Positions 1-10,079 of a DNA stretch of 64,000 bases are shown piece after piece (the stretch's first letter is position 1; the number at the start of each line of letters is the position of its first letter). The notes under the pieces were generated by a model. It was not told where the DNA came from. It did no database searches and worked only from the letters and a program-made list of their open reading frames with translations. Made by a program: the position numbers and the translations under genes. This DNA comes from Nilaparvata lugens (lineage: Eukaryota; Arthropoda; Insecta; Hemiptera; Delphacidae). The stretch is taken from positions 18,342,938 to 18,406,937 of the forward strand of contig NC_052505.1 in assembly GCF_014356525.2 (NCBI RefSeq). Direction: 5' to 3'.

Positions 1-408
1 AATGTTGACATGAAGAGTCATGAAGATCAGCATGAAATCATGAAGCCAATCATCATTACAAATGCAAGAGCCAGCGCCGCCAATTTACAGCGATATACTG
101 TCGCTAATCTCCCTTACAATTTTATAATTACAATATTGTAACTGCCTCCCTTACAATTTCGCCGCATAATGAATGGGCGCAAAAGCGATTTCAACGCACC
201 AAATTTCAAATCACCCGCCGAAATCAAATTATCCCCGCGCCGATGCAACGTTTAATGCTGTGATATTACCGATTACCGTACGATAAATTACCGTGTGCAT
301 CTCTTGTGGGTGCTACGAATTTAATTACTGGCATAGGTTGTACAAATTACCTGTGTAGTTTCGATTATTGTTTGTTGACGTGTGGAGTTGTGAAGTTTAA
401 GTGTAAAT
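1..408. other. Unassigned single-copy-looking sequence
   Basis: I see no open frame, TIR or copy of this stretch elsewhere in the window. Positions about 60-250 are richer in CpG (GCCGCC, CCCGCCG, CCCCGCGCCG) than the AT-rich surroundings. That could mark a regulatory patch, but nothing more specific can be supported. Confidence 0.4.
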
Positions 409-420
409 AATTGGGCTGAA

Positions 421-699
421 TTGAATGAAAAAGACTAAGAAATTGTCAAAAAACCACTGATTTATTGATACAGTAATTAGAAAGACCGGTTTCGGTTATT
501 ACACCATTGTCAATCTCTGATAAACTCAGAGTTTGAGTCAAGTTTATCAGAGATTGACAATGGTGTAATAACCGAAACCGGTCTTTCTAATTATCAATAA
601 ATCAGTGGTTTTTTGACAATTTCTTAGTCTTTTTCATTCAATATGAATAATTACCACAATATCAACTTCTCAACTACACAAAAAGTGGAAAAAAAGAAA
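421..699. mobile_element. Foldback element A, copy 1 (12-bp target duplication)
   Basis: The element is two near-perfect inverted arms. One arm reads GACCGGTTTCGGTTATTAC inward and its complement follows after a short spacer containing AACTCAGAGTTTGAG. It starts TTGAATGAAAAAGAC and ends AACTACACAA plus an A-rich tail (AAAGTGGAAAAAAAG). The 12-mer AATTGGGCTGAA occurs immediately before (409-420) and after (700-711), so it was inserted as a unit. The A-rich tail and 12-bp duplication fit target-primed reverse transcription better than a cut-and-paste MITE. A second copy with the same ends and its own 12-bp duplication is at 59160-59407. Each arm carries a degenerate hammerhead-like core: stem GGT/ACC, then GAAAC, then the palindrome ACCGGT and GTC. 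The superfamily is uncertain; Penelope-like or SINE-like are both possible. Confidence 0.7.
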
Positions 700-723
700 A
701 ATTGGGCTGAACATTAATCTGTA

Positions 724-1026
724 CCATAGAGAAAAGATTGCATAAGAAGATATATTTTATGGATCGTTTATGATCCAAATTTAAAGCCAATTTTCTTGTA
801 ATTCAATCATTGTCCACTACTGCCTATTAACTGTTCTTGCTTGGTTACAGTGTGAGAATAGCACATTATGAGAAGCTACCAGCGTCACATAGCTTCACGA
901 AATAGAACTACTAGGACTATCAGCTTGAGTTGACAGTGAAATTTGGAACATAAACGCCCTAAACCATAGTTATAGGATTCTTATGTATACCTGTTTATTC
1001 TTATACGCATGGCTATCGTCTCTATG
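724..1026. mobile_element. Family B MITE, diverged copy
   Basis: The left end CATAGAGAAAAGATTGCATAAG and the right end with ...CTATCGTCTCTATG resemble the terminal inverted repeat CATAGAGAAACAATAGC of the better-preserved copies at 42254, 46141 and 56288. The interior keeps recognisable blocks (GCACATTATGAGAAGCTACC, ACATAAACGCCCTA). No target duplication is visible, in keeping with its age. Confidence 0.5.
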
Positions 1027-1900
1027 TTTATGCTAACAACAATTATAACATTTTTCTTTGGCTATAAGATAATTTTGTATCTTTTACATTTACTGTGAAA
1101 TGAGTTTTGTTCAGACAAACAATATTGTCACATTATCAAATGAACAAACTGGTAAATATGTCAATGGAAGTAATAAATAATAGCTGGAATAATAACTTCT
1201 AAGTAACTTCTTCTTGTTGAAGAGCACCTAGTTACTTATCACTTATCAAAGTACAAAAATATTTCTACTGTGAATAGACTATAGACACCAATTCAAAATA
1301 CATTCTGTAGTGAATGAAGCTAACATGATGAATGTAACAATTCATGTAATGAATGTATTTCAACATAAGTACATCCGTAGTGCATAGATTTCAATAAACT
1401 ACATTCTCAACCTATGACACTAGACGGCTAGACTAATAATAATAATAATAATTTACAACAGAACTTCATAGTTCAATATAAATGAATTTAGAGTTCACTA
1501 TAATACCGTTCGTGTCCAACATTCTCCATAAAACACATGTGGAGTGAAAAGGGATTTCCGGAATCGATAAATTCCTACAATAAAAATCACTTTAAAATGT
1601 CAGCTACGTTTGCAAGGGAAGCGTTCATGTTATTCATAAAAATAACTGCAAGTTTGAAGTAAATCTGACTACACAAAAATACATTTCTAACCTCATATCA
1701 CAGTTTATGGAACACTTTCTATGGAACACATAATAATGGTTAATATATTCAGTGTGATACTTCCTGTAGGGCACATAATAAATTCCAATATAATACAGTG
1801 AATACAAGAGACGATGGTCAATAAAAACACCCACAGATTGAAATGGGACAGTTGTCCAATGTAATGACATACCGAGGACGCAGCGTATTCTATGTAGTTG
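1027..1900. other. AT-rich unassigned sequence
   Basis: It contains a short (AAT)n run at about 1435-1453 and loose repeats of motifs such as ACATAATAA and GAATGTA. A half-copy of the O hairpin (ATCACTTTAAAATGTCAG) lies near 1586. I found no coding signal. Confidence 0.4.
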
Positions 1901-1980
1901 AAATCACTTTAAATTGTCAGGAATCCTTATGGATAACACTCAATATTCCACATTCAACTAATACTGATAGATTGGAGTGT
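1901..1980. repeat. Family O hairpin repeat
   Basis: An imperfect palindrome of about 80 bp: ATCACTTTAAATTGTCAG on the left, a central GGATAACA-type block, and AATACTGATAGATTGGAGTG on the right. The same architecture recurs at 2076, 7611, 20484, 37291, 44773, 45244 and 57380. Confidence 0.5.
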
Positions 1981-2075
1981 ATCTCACTTCATAGGTGAAT
2001 TTCTCCAATAAACAATCGCCTCACTTTACTTGTGTGGGATGTTATAATCTATTTTTTATCTATATCTATATTGAT

Positions 2076-2156
2076 ATTCACTTTAAACTGACAGTATTCC
2101 TAATAGATAACATTAATGCTCCACATTCCACCAATGCTGAAAATTTAAAGTGAATT
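2076..2156. repeat. Family O hairpin repeat (best copy)
   Basis: ATTCACTTTAAACTGACAG on the left pairs with CTGAAAATTTAAAGTGAAT on the right. The centre holds ATAGATAACATTAATGC, the hallmark of the family. The right end lies about 45 bp before the long TATATC/TGTATC microsatellite. Confidence 0.6.
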
Positions 2157-2200
2157 TTTCTATTATATCTATAACAGAAACTGTATCGTTATCAGCTATA

Positions 2201-2490
2201 AGTCTATATCTATATCTGTATCTATATCTGTATCTATATCTATATCTGTATCCATATCTGTATCTATATCTATATCTGTATCTATATCTGTATCTATATC
2301 TGTATCTATATCTATATCTGTATCTATATCTGTATCCATATCTGTATCTATATCTATATCTGTATCTATATCTGTATCTATATCTGTATCTATATCTATA
2401 TCTATATCTATATCTGTATCTATATCTATATCTGTATCTATATATGTATCTATATCTATATCTGTATCTATATAGATGTATATATCTGTA
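2201..2490. repeat. TATATC/TGTATC microsatellite
   Basis: About 290 bp of alternating hexamers TCTATA and TCTGTA, with rare CCATATC interruptions. On the plus strand it translates as a meaningless YLYLYL repeat. The pattern of one to three TATATC per TGTATC is irregular, as expected from slippage. Confidence 0.95.
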
Positions 2491-2684
2491 CGCCTACTGG
2501 AACTTTGGCGTTACTCCATTTACGATAGTCTACTACGTTCATTCATAAGTCGGGCTTGTTAGCTCCATTCATCGGCACCATTCATTCATCGATTGTAAAA
2601 AACTCTGGTTGCATAATAATCGCGCCTGGCTGATAATATTGGCGCGGCTGCCGATTGGAACGTAGGTTGGAGGAGAGGGAGAAA
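2491..2684. other. Unassigned
   Basis: Short spacer with a CpG-bearing patch (ATAATCGCGCCTGGC, GGCGCGGCTGCCG). No feature recognised. Confidence 0.3.
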
Positions 2685-3060
2685 GTAGATATGGAAATGG
2701 AATAGTAGAAGAAGAGAGAACTAGGTGGTTAAGAGTAGGGAAAGGTTGTAGATGAGTGGAATGGAATGAGGTAGATATGGAGATAGAAGAGTAGAAGAAG
2801 AGCGAATTAGATGAGTAAGAGGGGGAAAAGGTTGTAGATGAGTGGAATGGAATGAGGTAGATATGGAGATAGAAGAGTAGAAGAAGAGCGAATTAGATGA
2901 GTAAGAGGGGGAAAAGGTTGTAGATGAGTGGAATGGAATGGAATAGAGTGAGGAAGAGGATAAAAAGATAGTGGATGAATAAAATGTAAAGTAGAAAAGA
3001 AGTACAAGTAGATGAATAAAATGGAATATGTTTAAAATAGAAAAGAAGTGCGAATAAAAT
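2685..3060. repeat. 86-bp purine-rich minisatellite
   Basis: Three units start at GTAGATATGG at 2685, 2771 and 2857, exactly 86 bp apart. Units 2 and 3 are almost identical and unit 1 is diverged. The array decays into related GAATAAAATGGAATA-type sequence up to about 3060. The strand bias (G+A on plus) is strong. Confidence 0.85.
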
Positions 3061-3402
3061 AGAATACGGTAGAGAAGAGCTTATGAGAAAACGTATTAAA
3101 ATATTATGAAGCCTTTGGAGGTTATGAAGAAATTGAGTTTTTGGAGATGAGAGAGAAATGTAACAGGAATGAGAGGGATAGATGGACAGAAAGTGGTGAT
3201 TAATAGTTAGAGAACAATTTTATAACAAAGTCAATACACAATAGATCTTCTGGAGATTTGAAATCTGGAAGGCGAAATTTCCCGTTCCTGATAGCATTAA
3301 TAACTCACCTATCCAGTGAAAAGACTCTCTGATTTTTGAAATTCTCATTTGTACAGTGAATTCTCAGCTTTTTCATTATCATAAATATAAATATAAATAA
3401 AA
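3061..3402. other. Unassigned AT-rich flank
   Basis: Nothing coding is recognised. Ends in an ATAAATATAAATATAAATAA run immediately before the Helitron 5' TC terminus. Confidence 0.3.
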
Positions 3403-4100
3403 TCTATATATAAAAGCGAAATGGCACTCACTCACTCGCAGAACTAAAAATCTACCGGACCAAAAACGTTCAAATTTAGTAGGTATGTTCAATTGACCTA
3501 AGAACGGATTTGGAAAAATTTCCAAAGATACGCCCAAAATCTGCGTTTCTCCAGCGTTTTTCGAGCGTTTCCTCAGCTTTATCGAGAACAAATGAACAGA
3601 AAATGTTCAAATCTAGTAGAAAGCTCAGCTAGGGTGTAATAATGTTCTGTTAGAAGGAATTTGCAATAACGTCAAAGATACGCCCAAAATCGGCGTTTTT
3701 CCAGCGTTCTTTTGCTTTTTCTCAGATTTATCGAGAACAAATGAACAGAAATTGTTCAAATTTAGTACAGAAGCTCAGCTAGGTTTTCTCAGTTCTTTCA
3801 TCAAGTAATAGACAGAAAATGTTCAAATTTGGTGCAGAGGTTTAGCTAGGGTCTAAGAATTTTGTGATGAGGTGACTTTAATATTTCATCAAAGATACGC
3901 CCAAAATCAGCGTTTTTCTCAGCTTTTTTGCGTTCTCTCAGTACTTTGACTTCCTGATGGAATGAAGCATGCTCAAATGGAAAATGCAGGCGAGCGAAGC
4001 GTCCCTGCTGATCTCATTATTGTACGATCCAAACGGTGGTCCAGGGGGTGGAGCCCCCTGGCTAGACGGATATGGCGAGCGAAGCGAGCCTGACGGCTAG
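3403..4100 (+). mobile_element. Helitron-like element H1, non-autonomous
   Basis: The 5' end is TC (TCTATATATAAAAGCG) followed by the ATGGCACTCACTCACTCGC block. The 3' end is GCGAAGCGAGCC TGACGGCTAG followed by T. It therefore lies between A and T with no target duplication, as Helitrons do. Near the 3' end is the GC-rich palindrome GGGGGTGGAGCCCCCTGG. No Rep/helicase open frame is present, so it would depend on a helper. Internal direct repeats (AAAGATACGCCCAAAATC several times, CAGCGTTTTTC) suggest tandem growth of the body. Relatives are at 18396 (plus) and 60647-61284 (minus). Confidence 0.8.
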
Positions 4101-4919
4101 TATAATAAAATGATAATGATAATTTCCCAATAATAAAGCTGAATTTGCTGAGCCTATTAATCTATTAATTAGAATTCCTAGCAACCTATTAATCTATCTA
4201 TTAGAATCATTTGCTGAGCCTGGCTAGACGGATATGGCGAGCGAAGCGAGCCTGACGGCTAGTATAATATAATGATGATTTCCCTATAATAAAGCTGAAG
4301 TTGCTGAGCCTATTAATCTATTAAATAGCATCCTAGCAACCTATCAATCTATCTATTAGAATTATTTGCTGAGCCTGGCTAGACGGATATGGCGAGCGAA
4401 GCGAGCCTGACGGCTAGTATAGTATAATAATAATAATTTCTTTATAATAAAGCTGAATTTGCTGAGCCTATTAATCTATCTATTAGAATTATTTGCTGAG
4501 CCTGGCTAGACGGGTATGGCGAGCGAAGCGAGCCTGACGGCTAGTAAAATATAATAATAATAATTTCCCAATAATAATGCTGAATTTTCTGAGCCTATTA
4601 ATCTATTAATTAGCATTCCTAGCAACCTATTAATCTATCTATTAGAATTATTTGCTGAGCCTGGCTAGACGGATATGGCGAGCGAAGCGAGCCTGACGGC
4701 TAGTATAGTATAATAATAATAATTTCTTTATAATAAAGCTGAATTTGCTGAGCCTATTAATCTATTAATTAGCATTCCTAGCAACCTATTAATCTATTAG
4801 AATTATTTGTTGAGCCTGGCTAGACGGATATGGCGAGCGAAGCGAGCCTGACGGCTAGTATAATAAAATGATAATGATAATTTCATAATAATAAAGCTGA
4901 ATTTGCTGAGCCTATTAAT
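4101..4919 (+). repeat. Tandem array of Helitron 3' termini
   Basis: After H1 ends at 4100, the last ~45 bases of the element (GGCTAGACGGATATGGCGAG ... TGACGGCTAG) recur with CTAG ends at 4262, 4417, 4544, 4703 and 4858. Spacings are 162, 155, 127, 159 and 155 bp. Each terminus is separated by a copy of the same AT-rich flank (AATAAAGCTGAATTTGCTGAG, CTATTAATCTATTA). The array therefore amplifies element end plus host flank. This fits rolling-circle read-through or repeated 3'-end capture, though unequal crossing-over is an alternative. Confidence 0.85.
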
Positions 4920-5560
4920 CAGATCCTCATTTCACTTTCCATCCTGGTACAGTATTCTCATAACAGGTTCCTTTCTCGATATAAATAGAAGAATGTCTTC
5001 GTATATCGTAGTCATGCATGAAACACCAGACAACATCACGATCAAAAAATGTAACACGACAGAGTTAACGGTTTATGCGCCGCGTGAGTCAACGACACGA
5101 CACGACACGACACGGACACGTTCGCACGCTGCTCACGATCAGATTCGTACGATGCGCACGTTTTGCGCATGCGCCCACACTTGAAAACAGACAAACTATG
5201 AATGATTTCTATGAATGGAAGTGTAAAAGTGTGTGATAGCTATCTATGTGACTTAGTTCTCAAAAGAAAGATTATAGTTATTGACAATACTATTTCCATT
5301 GTTTTATTTCATTTCAAGAGTATGTTTTGAAAATACCTCTCTTCATCTCCTTGAATGTCAATAACTGTTGAGTGAGTATGGCCTCAATATGATCTCATTG
5401 GTCGAGACTAGATTTCAGCTGTAGTATGAATGCTCCTCCTACAAAATGGGCGTTTATTGTCTCGGCCAATGAGAGCCTTTCACGGTGCTAGCCCAGTCAA
5501 CTAACTACCAATCATATGGCTCTATTCGCAACATAGGCGTAGTCCGCTGCCACTCGATTT
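4920..5560. other. CpG-rich patch with NRF-1-like palindrome
   Basis: Positions about 5070-5175 are unusually CpG-rich: GCGCCGCGTGAG, an (ACACG)n run near 5095, CGTTCGCACGC. They end with TGCGCATGCGCC at 5164-5175, close to the NRF-1/Ewg consensus. The open frame through it shows no family resemblance. From 5176 to 5560 I see only unassigned sequence. A promoter is possible, not shown. Confidence 0.3.
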
Positions 5561-5800
5561 CTCTTGCATTTTGAATAAATAAATGGTTAGACAATACATT
5601 GATGTAGACTTAATGTATTCTGATAATGACGAATGCTGAGATAATATTTCTCTGTTTTTGAGTAAGCGAAATTTATGTATATATATGTATGATGTATGTA
5701 TATGTTGATTATTATACTGATGACTTTGTCAATAACATGTATTTGTTCACGACAATATAAACATTTTGAATTTTGAATTTGAATTTGAACTCGATGATGA
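5561..5800 (+). mobile_element. Possible non-LTR retrotransposon 3' end
   Basis: A short stretch ends in ACGACAATATAAACATTTTG followed by a (TTTGAA)n tail (ATTTTGAATTTGAATTTGAA). That is the usual look of a LINE 3' UTR with a simple-repeat tail. No coding part remains. Confidence 0.35.
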
Positions 5801-5898
5801 TAAATATGATGAATTAGTGTGACAATAAGACAAATTCAATTTACATCATCTTTAAGTGTGGAACAAGTTTAGAATTCAATATCTTATAGATCTGAATG

Positions 5899-6045
5899 TT
5901 ATTAAACGAAAATCCCAATTAAATGCTGTAAATCACCCCGAAGACTTCTGCTACTGCAAATATTGACAACAGGGTAAACAGCTAGATAGAACATCGGGGT
6001 GATTTATAGCATTTAATTGAGATTTTCGTTTGATAATAATCATTC
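5899..6045. repeat. Family L hairpin repeat
   Basis: About 41-bp arms: ATTAAACGAAAATCCCAATT...AATCACCCC on the left pairs with GGGGTGATTTATAGC...ATTTTCGTTTGATAAT on the right. The loop contains TTCTGCTACTGCAAATATTG. Half-copies occur at 36271-36306 and 60181-60260. Confidence 0.7.
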
Positions 6046-6313
6046 ATTAATTACCATTTGAGCCAATGTGAATTCCAATCTATCTTATAGATCTTATAGG
6101 AGAGAAGAATTGTTTACTGTATACGTTTCTGAATAATTGTTGGAAATAGATCTGAACTTACAATGATTCGGATAACGGAGGATGGAGAATTGAAGAAAAC
6201 ATACCTGTAACAGAGAGAAAAGAGTTGAAGTACACCATAGTTTAGATTGTAAAGTGGAGTAATGATCATAGAAATGCTTGAATTTTGTATTAGGTTATTT
6301 CTAATACTATTAA

Positions 6314-7298
6314 TCTATATAATAAGAGAGAGTAGGGTTGTGTTTGTTCGTGTGTTCGTTTGTTCGCATCAGAACATGTCAACTTGTGGATTGCATATTG
6401 GAAAAACGGGAATGATTTAGATCTCCAAATTTTGAACATAGATTCTAAACATATCAATCTCGTGCTCCTGGAAGCCCAAATTTCAATTTTCTCTCTAGAT
6501 TTTTCAGAATTAATGTTCAAAATTCATTAATAGTACATACGATTTCATTAAAAAATCACCAAATCATACAAATGGTGGAATTAAAAAATATTATTATACA
6601 GGTATACAGGTGTAAAGTAGTATAGGAAAATTATGTTTGACGCATCATCACGTCTGAACTACTGGACTGATTAACTTGAAATTTTGAATATAGATTCTTG
6701 CTTAACCGAGGATGGTTACAAACCTATTTTAAATTCTTCAATATTTGATTACATCAAGTTTTCAGTTCAGAACATTTCTCTTAAAGGGGTAATTAGAAGA
6801 TAGGTAAGATTGGGGATCCTTTTCGAATGATAAAAACAGGTTTTCCGTCACACCCAAATTTTTTCCGCCATTTTGGAACCACCACTTTGAATTCAACTTC
6901 TTTTTTTAATTGAAAGGTGGTCATATGATAGGATTTCCAGGGAAAAGGTATGGTGAAAACCGCACATTGATATTTCAAACCTTTCAAAATTTATTCTCAT
7001 TCATTTCCTTTATTATAGTATAGAAGATGATAGATAAATGGATGATATATCCATCTATCTATCATCTTCTATACTATAATAGAGGAAAGAACTGGCTTAA
7101 AGACGTATACATGTGTAGAGGATAGGGAAATTTTGTTTGACGCATCATCACGTCTGAACTACTGGACTGATTTACTTGAAATGCAGCTTATAAATTCTTA
7201 ATCAACCGAGGATTCTTATAGACCTATTTTCAATTCTTCTGGATTTCATTACGTCAAGTTTTGAAATAGACCCTTGCGAAGCACGGGTTACCTGCTAG
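6314..7298 (+). mobile_element. Helitron-like element K
   Basis: It starts TCTATATAATAAGAGAGAGT, followed by GTTGTGTTTGTTCGTGTG, and ends CGAAGCACGGG TTACCTGCTAG before T. Both ends match the general insect Helitron pattern of 5' TC and 3' CTAG. The block GACGCATCATCACGTCTGAA occurs twice (about 6640 and 7140), so the 3' part is duplicated or two elements are fused. A strong palindrome at 6993-7085 separates the two blocks. No replicase frame is present. Confidence 0.65.
6993..7085. repeat. Perfect-arm palindrome inside Helitron K
   Basis: CTTTATTATAGTATAGAAGA and onward is repeated in inverse orientation ending CTATACTATAATAGAGGAAAG, with TGGATGATATATCCA at the centre. It would extrude a cruciform with an arm of about 40 bp. 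Confidence 0.8.
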
Positions 7299-7610
7299 TA
7301 CTATAATAACCACACAAGAACAATAGAATGAATGGAAATTGGAGCAAATGAGTGTAACGTTGCCAGATAAGAATTGATCAACATTGTCCACAGTTGATTA
7401 TACATGAGAATTGACTAATATTTTTATCATAAACCTGACGAATAATTGGCAACGTCTATGAGTGCGAGTGGGGCGTCTATTGGTGCGAGGCGTTGGGAGG
7501 TTCTCACTCGTTCCAGTTTCCTTCGGACTATTTTCGTGCGGTTGATTATGGAACAAATTTTATTTGAGGTTTATTGAAATTAAATCAATTTCCTAAATAT
7601 TTATTGAGTC
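7299..7610. other. Unassigned
   Basis: It contains a local duplication (ACGTCTATGAGTGCGAG / GGCGTCTATTGGTGCGAG near 7450-7490). Nothing else recognised. Confidence 0.35.
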
Positions 7611-7735
7611 GGATTCACTTTGAACTTCCAGGATAGCTCACGATTCATCAATTAATCAATTAATCAATTATATTCCCATTTAATCAATTTGAAATGATTA
7701 AAGTAATTCTAAGTGACAGATTTTAAGTGAATCTT
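7611..7735. repeat. Family O hairpin repeat, expanded
   Basis: GGATTCACTTTGAACTTCCAG on the left pairs with GTGACAGATTTTAAGTGAATC on the right. The centre has been replaced or expanded by an (AATC)n-like run (ATTAATCAATTAATCAATTA). Confidence 0.5.
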
Positions 7736-7939
7736 ACTGAAGTGGATCTCACTTTATATAATGAAACACAACTTGAGGAAGAGGACCACCTTAGAAGTAG
7801 GAAGATGAGACGGAAAGAGATAAAAGAAGAGAAAGAGGAAGAAAGAGTGAGAGAAAGAATTCTTACTGATTGTCTTCAGTTGTAATTTTTCGGCTTTGCT
7901 CATCAAAAGAAGAATGTTACGCTTGTGCAACTCGGAAAT

Positions 7940-8400
7940 AAGAGACAAATTGAGCGTTAAAGGAGGACAGGGGAGAGAATTATGAGGAGGAGGAGGAGTG
8001 AGAGGAAGAAGAGGAAGTGGAGGAGAAGGAGGAGGAAGAAGATGATGAGAAGGACAAGCTGGAGGAGGAGGAGGTGAATAAGTAAGAGGAGAAGGACGAG
8101 GAGGAGGAGGAAGTGGAGCAAGAAGATGATGAGAAGGAGAATCTGGAGGAGGAGGAGGTGAATAAGTAAGAGGAGAAGGACGAGGAGGAGGAGGTGGAGC
8201 AGGAGAATGAAAAGGAGTGGGAGGAGGAGGAGGAGGAGGAGGAGAAGGAGTAAAAAGAAGGATGAAGAGGAGCAGAAGGAAGGAAAAGTAGGAGACAAAT
8301 TGAGATAAGGAGGAGCAGAATAAAAGCGAAAAAGATAAGAAAGAAGGAAAAGTAGGAGACAAATTGAGATAAGGAGAAACAGAATAAAAGCGAATAAGAT
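7940..8400. repeat. GGA-rich tract with 84-bp and 64-bp tandem duplications
   Basis: A purine-only-like block on the plus strand. CTGGAGGAGGAGGAGGTGAA starts at 8059 and 8143 (84 bp apart), and AGGAAAAGTAGGAGACAAAT at 8281 and 8345 (64 bp apart). The long minus-strand frames here (proline/leucine/serine-rich) are translations of this repeat, not a gene. Confidence 0.8.
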
Positions 8401-8415
8401 AAGAAAAACTAATGT

Positions 8416-8695
8416 AAACAATATAAAACTTGTAGTACCCTCTCATTGAAATATTTTAATAACTACTAGTTTCGTCATACTTAGGCCATTTTCAAGTTAA
8501 AATGTAAAAATAAACAAGTTGATACTAGATGTTCATAGTTTTTTTTCAGATGATTTATTTATCTCTTATTCATTATTTTTTGGTTGAAGTTATTCAATTT
8601 TAATCATATTCACTTTTGATTTTATATTGTTTTTATTAATTTGATTAAAAGAGCCCATGTAAATGACGTGATTTTAAGAAAAACTATTTCAAAGC
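8416..8695 (-). mobile_element. Family M foldback-type repeat, partial
   Basis: It shares AAACTTGTAGTACCCT, AACTACTAGTTTCGTCAT and ATTGTTTTTATTAATTTGA with copies at 10588, 49243 and 55560. Read on the minus strand it contains CGAAACTAGTAGTT, a decayed form of the GAAAC plus ACTAGT signature described for this family. Confidence 0.55.
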
Positions 8696-9318
8696 TGGAG
8701 GACCACAACACCACGATGTACCAAGCTGTAACAGAAACAAAGGAATAACTAATGAAATAACTATATGTGAGAAAAATAAGATGAAAAACGAGAAAGTAGC
8801 AGAGAAAAAGAAAAGGAAGAAAGTGAAGCGTGCTCACTTCACGTGTCTTTGGGATTGGAAATAGTGATTAGGAAAGAAACCGGACAAGACGTTTACGGTT
8901 GAACGGAAAACAAAGATCTATTAAGAGGATAGACAGAAGGAGACAAAGACGAAGTGGAAAAAGAAGATTTAGGAGATGAAGAAGCAGGAGGAGGAAGATG
9001 AGGAGAAGGAGAAGGAAGTATGAGAGGGGGTAATTAGTTGCAGCAGTCAGGACTTGGAGGAATAGAAGTACCGCTAATGGACTGTGGTGAAGAGGAAAGT
9101 GGCTGTCTTAAAAGATTGTAAACTGCTAGAGACCCGTGTCATGCTCTAACAGCATCCTTGAAGAGTTTCTTCTATTAGAAGAAGTCCACCAGAAGTTCTC
9201 TAATGAGAATAACCGAATAACCGGAACAGAAATATATTTCCTATTATGTTCTCATTTGATTAATGAAATTGGAAGATTCTAAATTCTAGAATTCGTAGGA
9301 GTTTTCTACTACGGTAAA
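8696..9318. other. Unassigned, purine-rich in parts
   Basis: GA-rich strings (GAAGCAGGAGGAGGAAGATG) occur near 8980-9030. No coding or TE signature. Confidence 0.3.
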
Positions 9319-9465
9319 GCCCCGCACACGCACACGTTTTTTGTTCGTACGATTTTTTGGCGTCCTTATGAATTCTATCAGATTGAACGGAGCTTGACAA
9401 ACATAATCTGTTTAATCGTATAGAATCTATACCGTACGAACAAAAATCGATGTGTGTGTGTGGCC
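9319..9465. mobile_element. Small MITE with ~35-bp TIRs
   Basis: The left end GCCCCGCACACGCACACG ... TTTGTTCGTACG mirrors the right end CGTACGAACAAAAATCG ... GTGTGTGTGGCC. The interior ATTGAACGGAGCTTGACAAAC is shared with the TTAA-target element at 37039-37229, so the two are related. Confidence 0.6.
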
Positions 9466-9619
9466 TCTAACCGGTAATGGATCGAACTGATTTTTCAAAG
9501 TTAAATTTATTTAATTTCTCAAGTGAGCAGTGTTTTGATTGATTTTTTGTTATTTACTTTTTGGAAATAAAGTTGACTTTGGATTCGAATTTATCGAATC
9601 AAAGCAATTGGGAAACAAA

Positions 9620-10079
9620 GTCAGGACATGTCAATATGTTCCTCCACTTCTAGTCTAAATGTTAGGTACTTGAATAATATAACCATTTTGAATGATTTTG
9701 GTTTTCTTGAGAAACTGAATCTATGTACAACTCACATGATCTGTGTATAGACTTCAATGTTCTGGATATCAGGCAATTATTTGTGAAAAATGCACTAATT
9801 TATATGTATAAGCACCATACTGACATTTTCATGAGAAATACCCACACATATCCCACAGGAACTACAATATCAGGAATAATAACACCTAGAATTAACAAAA
9901 CATATTCATCCACAAACATTTATTACATAGTTCATATGCTTTTCAGGAATATTCCCAACAAACTCAGAGAATTTGATGCAGCATCTTTGGCAGTGTACAA
10001 ACAAATTGTGAATCTTTGGCTAAACGAAATAGGTGGGGATGGAACCGAAAATATCATTAGCTCTGTTTATAGGTTATAG
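9620..10079 (+). pseudogene. LINE reverse-transcriptase C-terminal relic
   Basis: The frame 9723-10079 (118 codons) starts inside an older coding region; 9620-9722 continues the similarity loosely. The peptide has the layout seen at the C-terminus of jockey/CR1-like reverse transcriptases. A helical IRQLFVKNALIYMYK segment is followed by a degenerate basic/aromatic stretch, then FRNIPNKLREF and YKQIVNLWL, which stand where such proteins have an 'N.LP..I / FK..L..WL' ending. The catalytic YADD domain is absent, and the region lies in a TE-rich setting. Recognition is by pattern only, so the clade is open and a chance resemblance is possible. Confidence 0.45.

Noticed and set aside
3403..4919. 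CRISPR-like spacing of the repeated GGCGAGCGAAGCGAGCC block
   Set aside because: The 'spacers' are copies of one another and the repeat is a Helitron 3' terminus; the organism is a eukaryote.
4903..5184. 93-codon frame crossing the CpG-rich patch
   Set aside because: Begins in Helitron flank, contains an (ACACG)n repeat, and no domain is visible.
7754..8446. 230-codon proline/leucine-rich minus-strand frame
   Set aside because: Pure translation of a GGA-rich tandem repeat, with a second frame open over the same bases.
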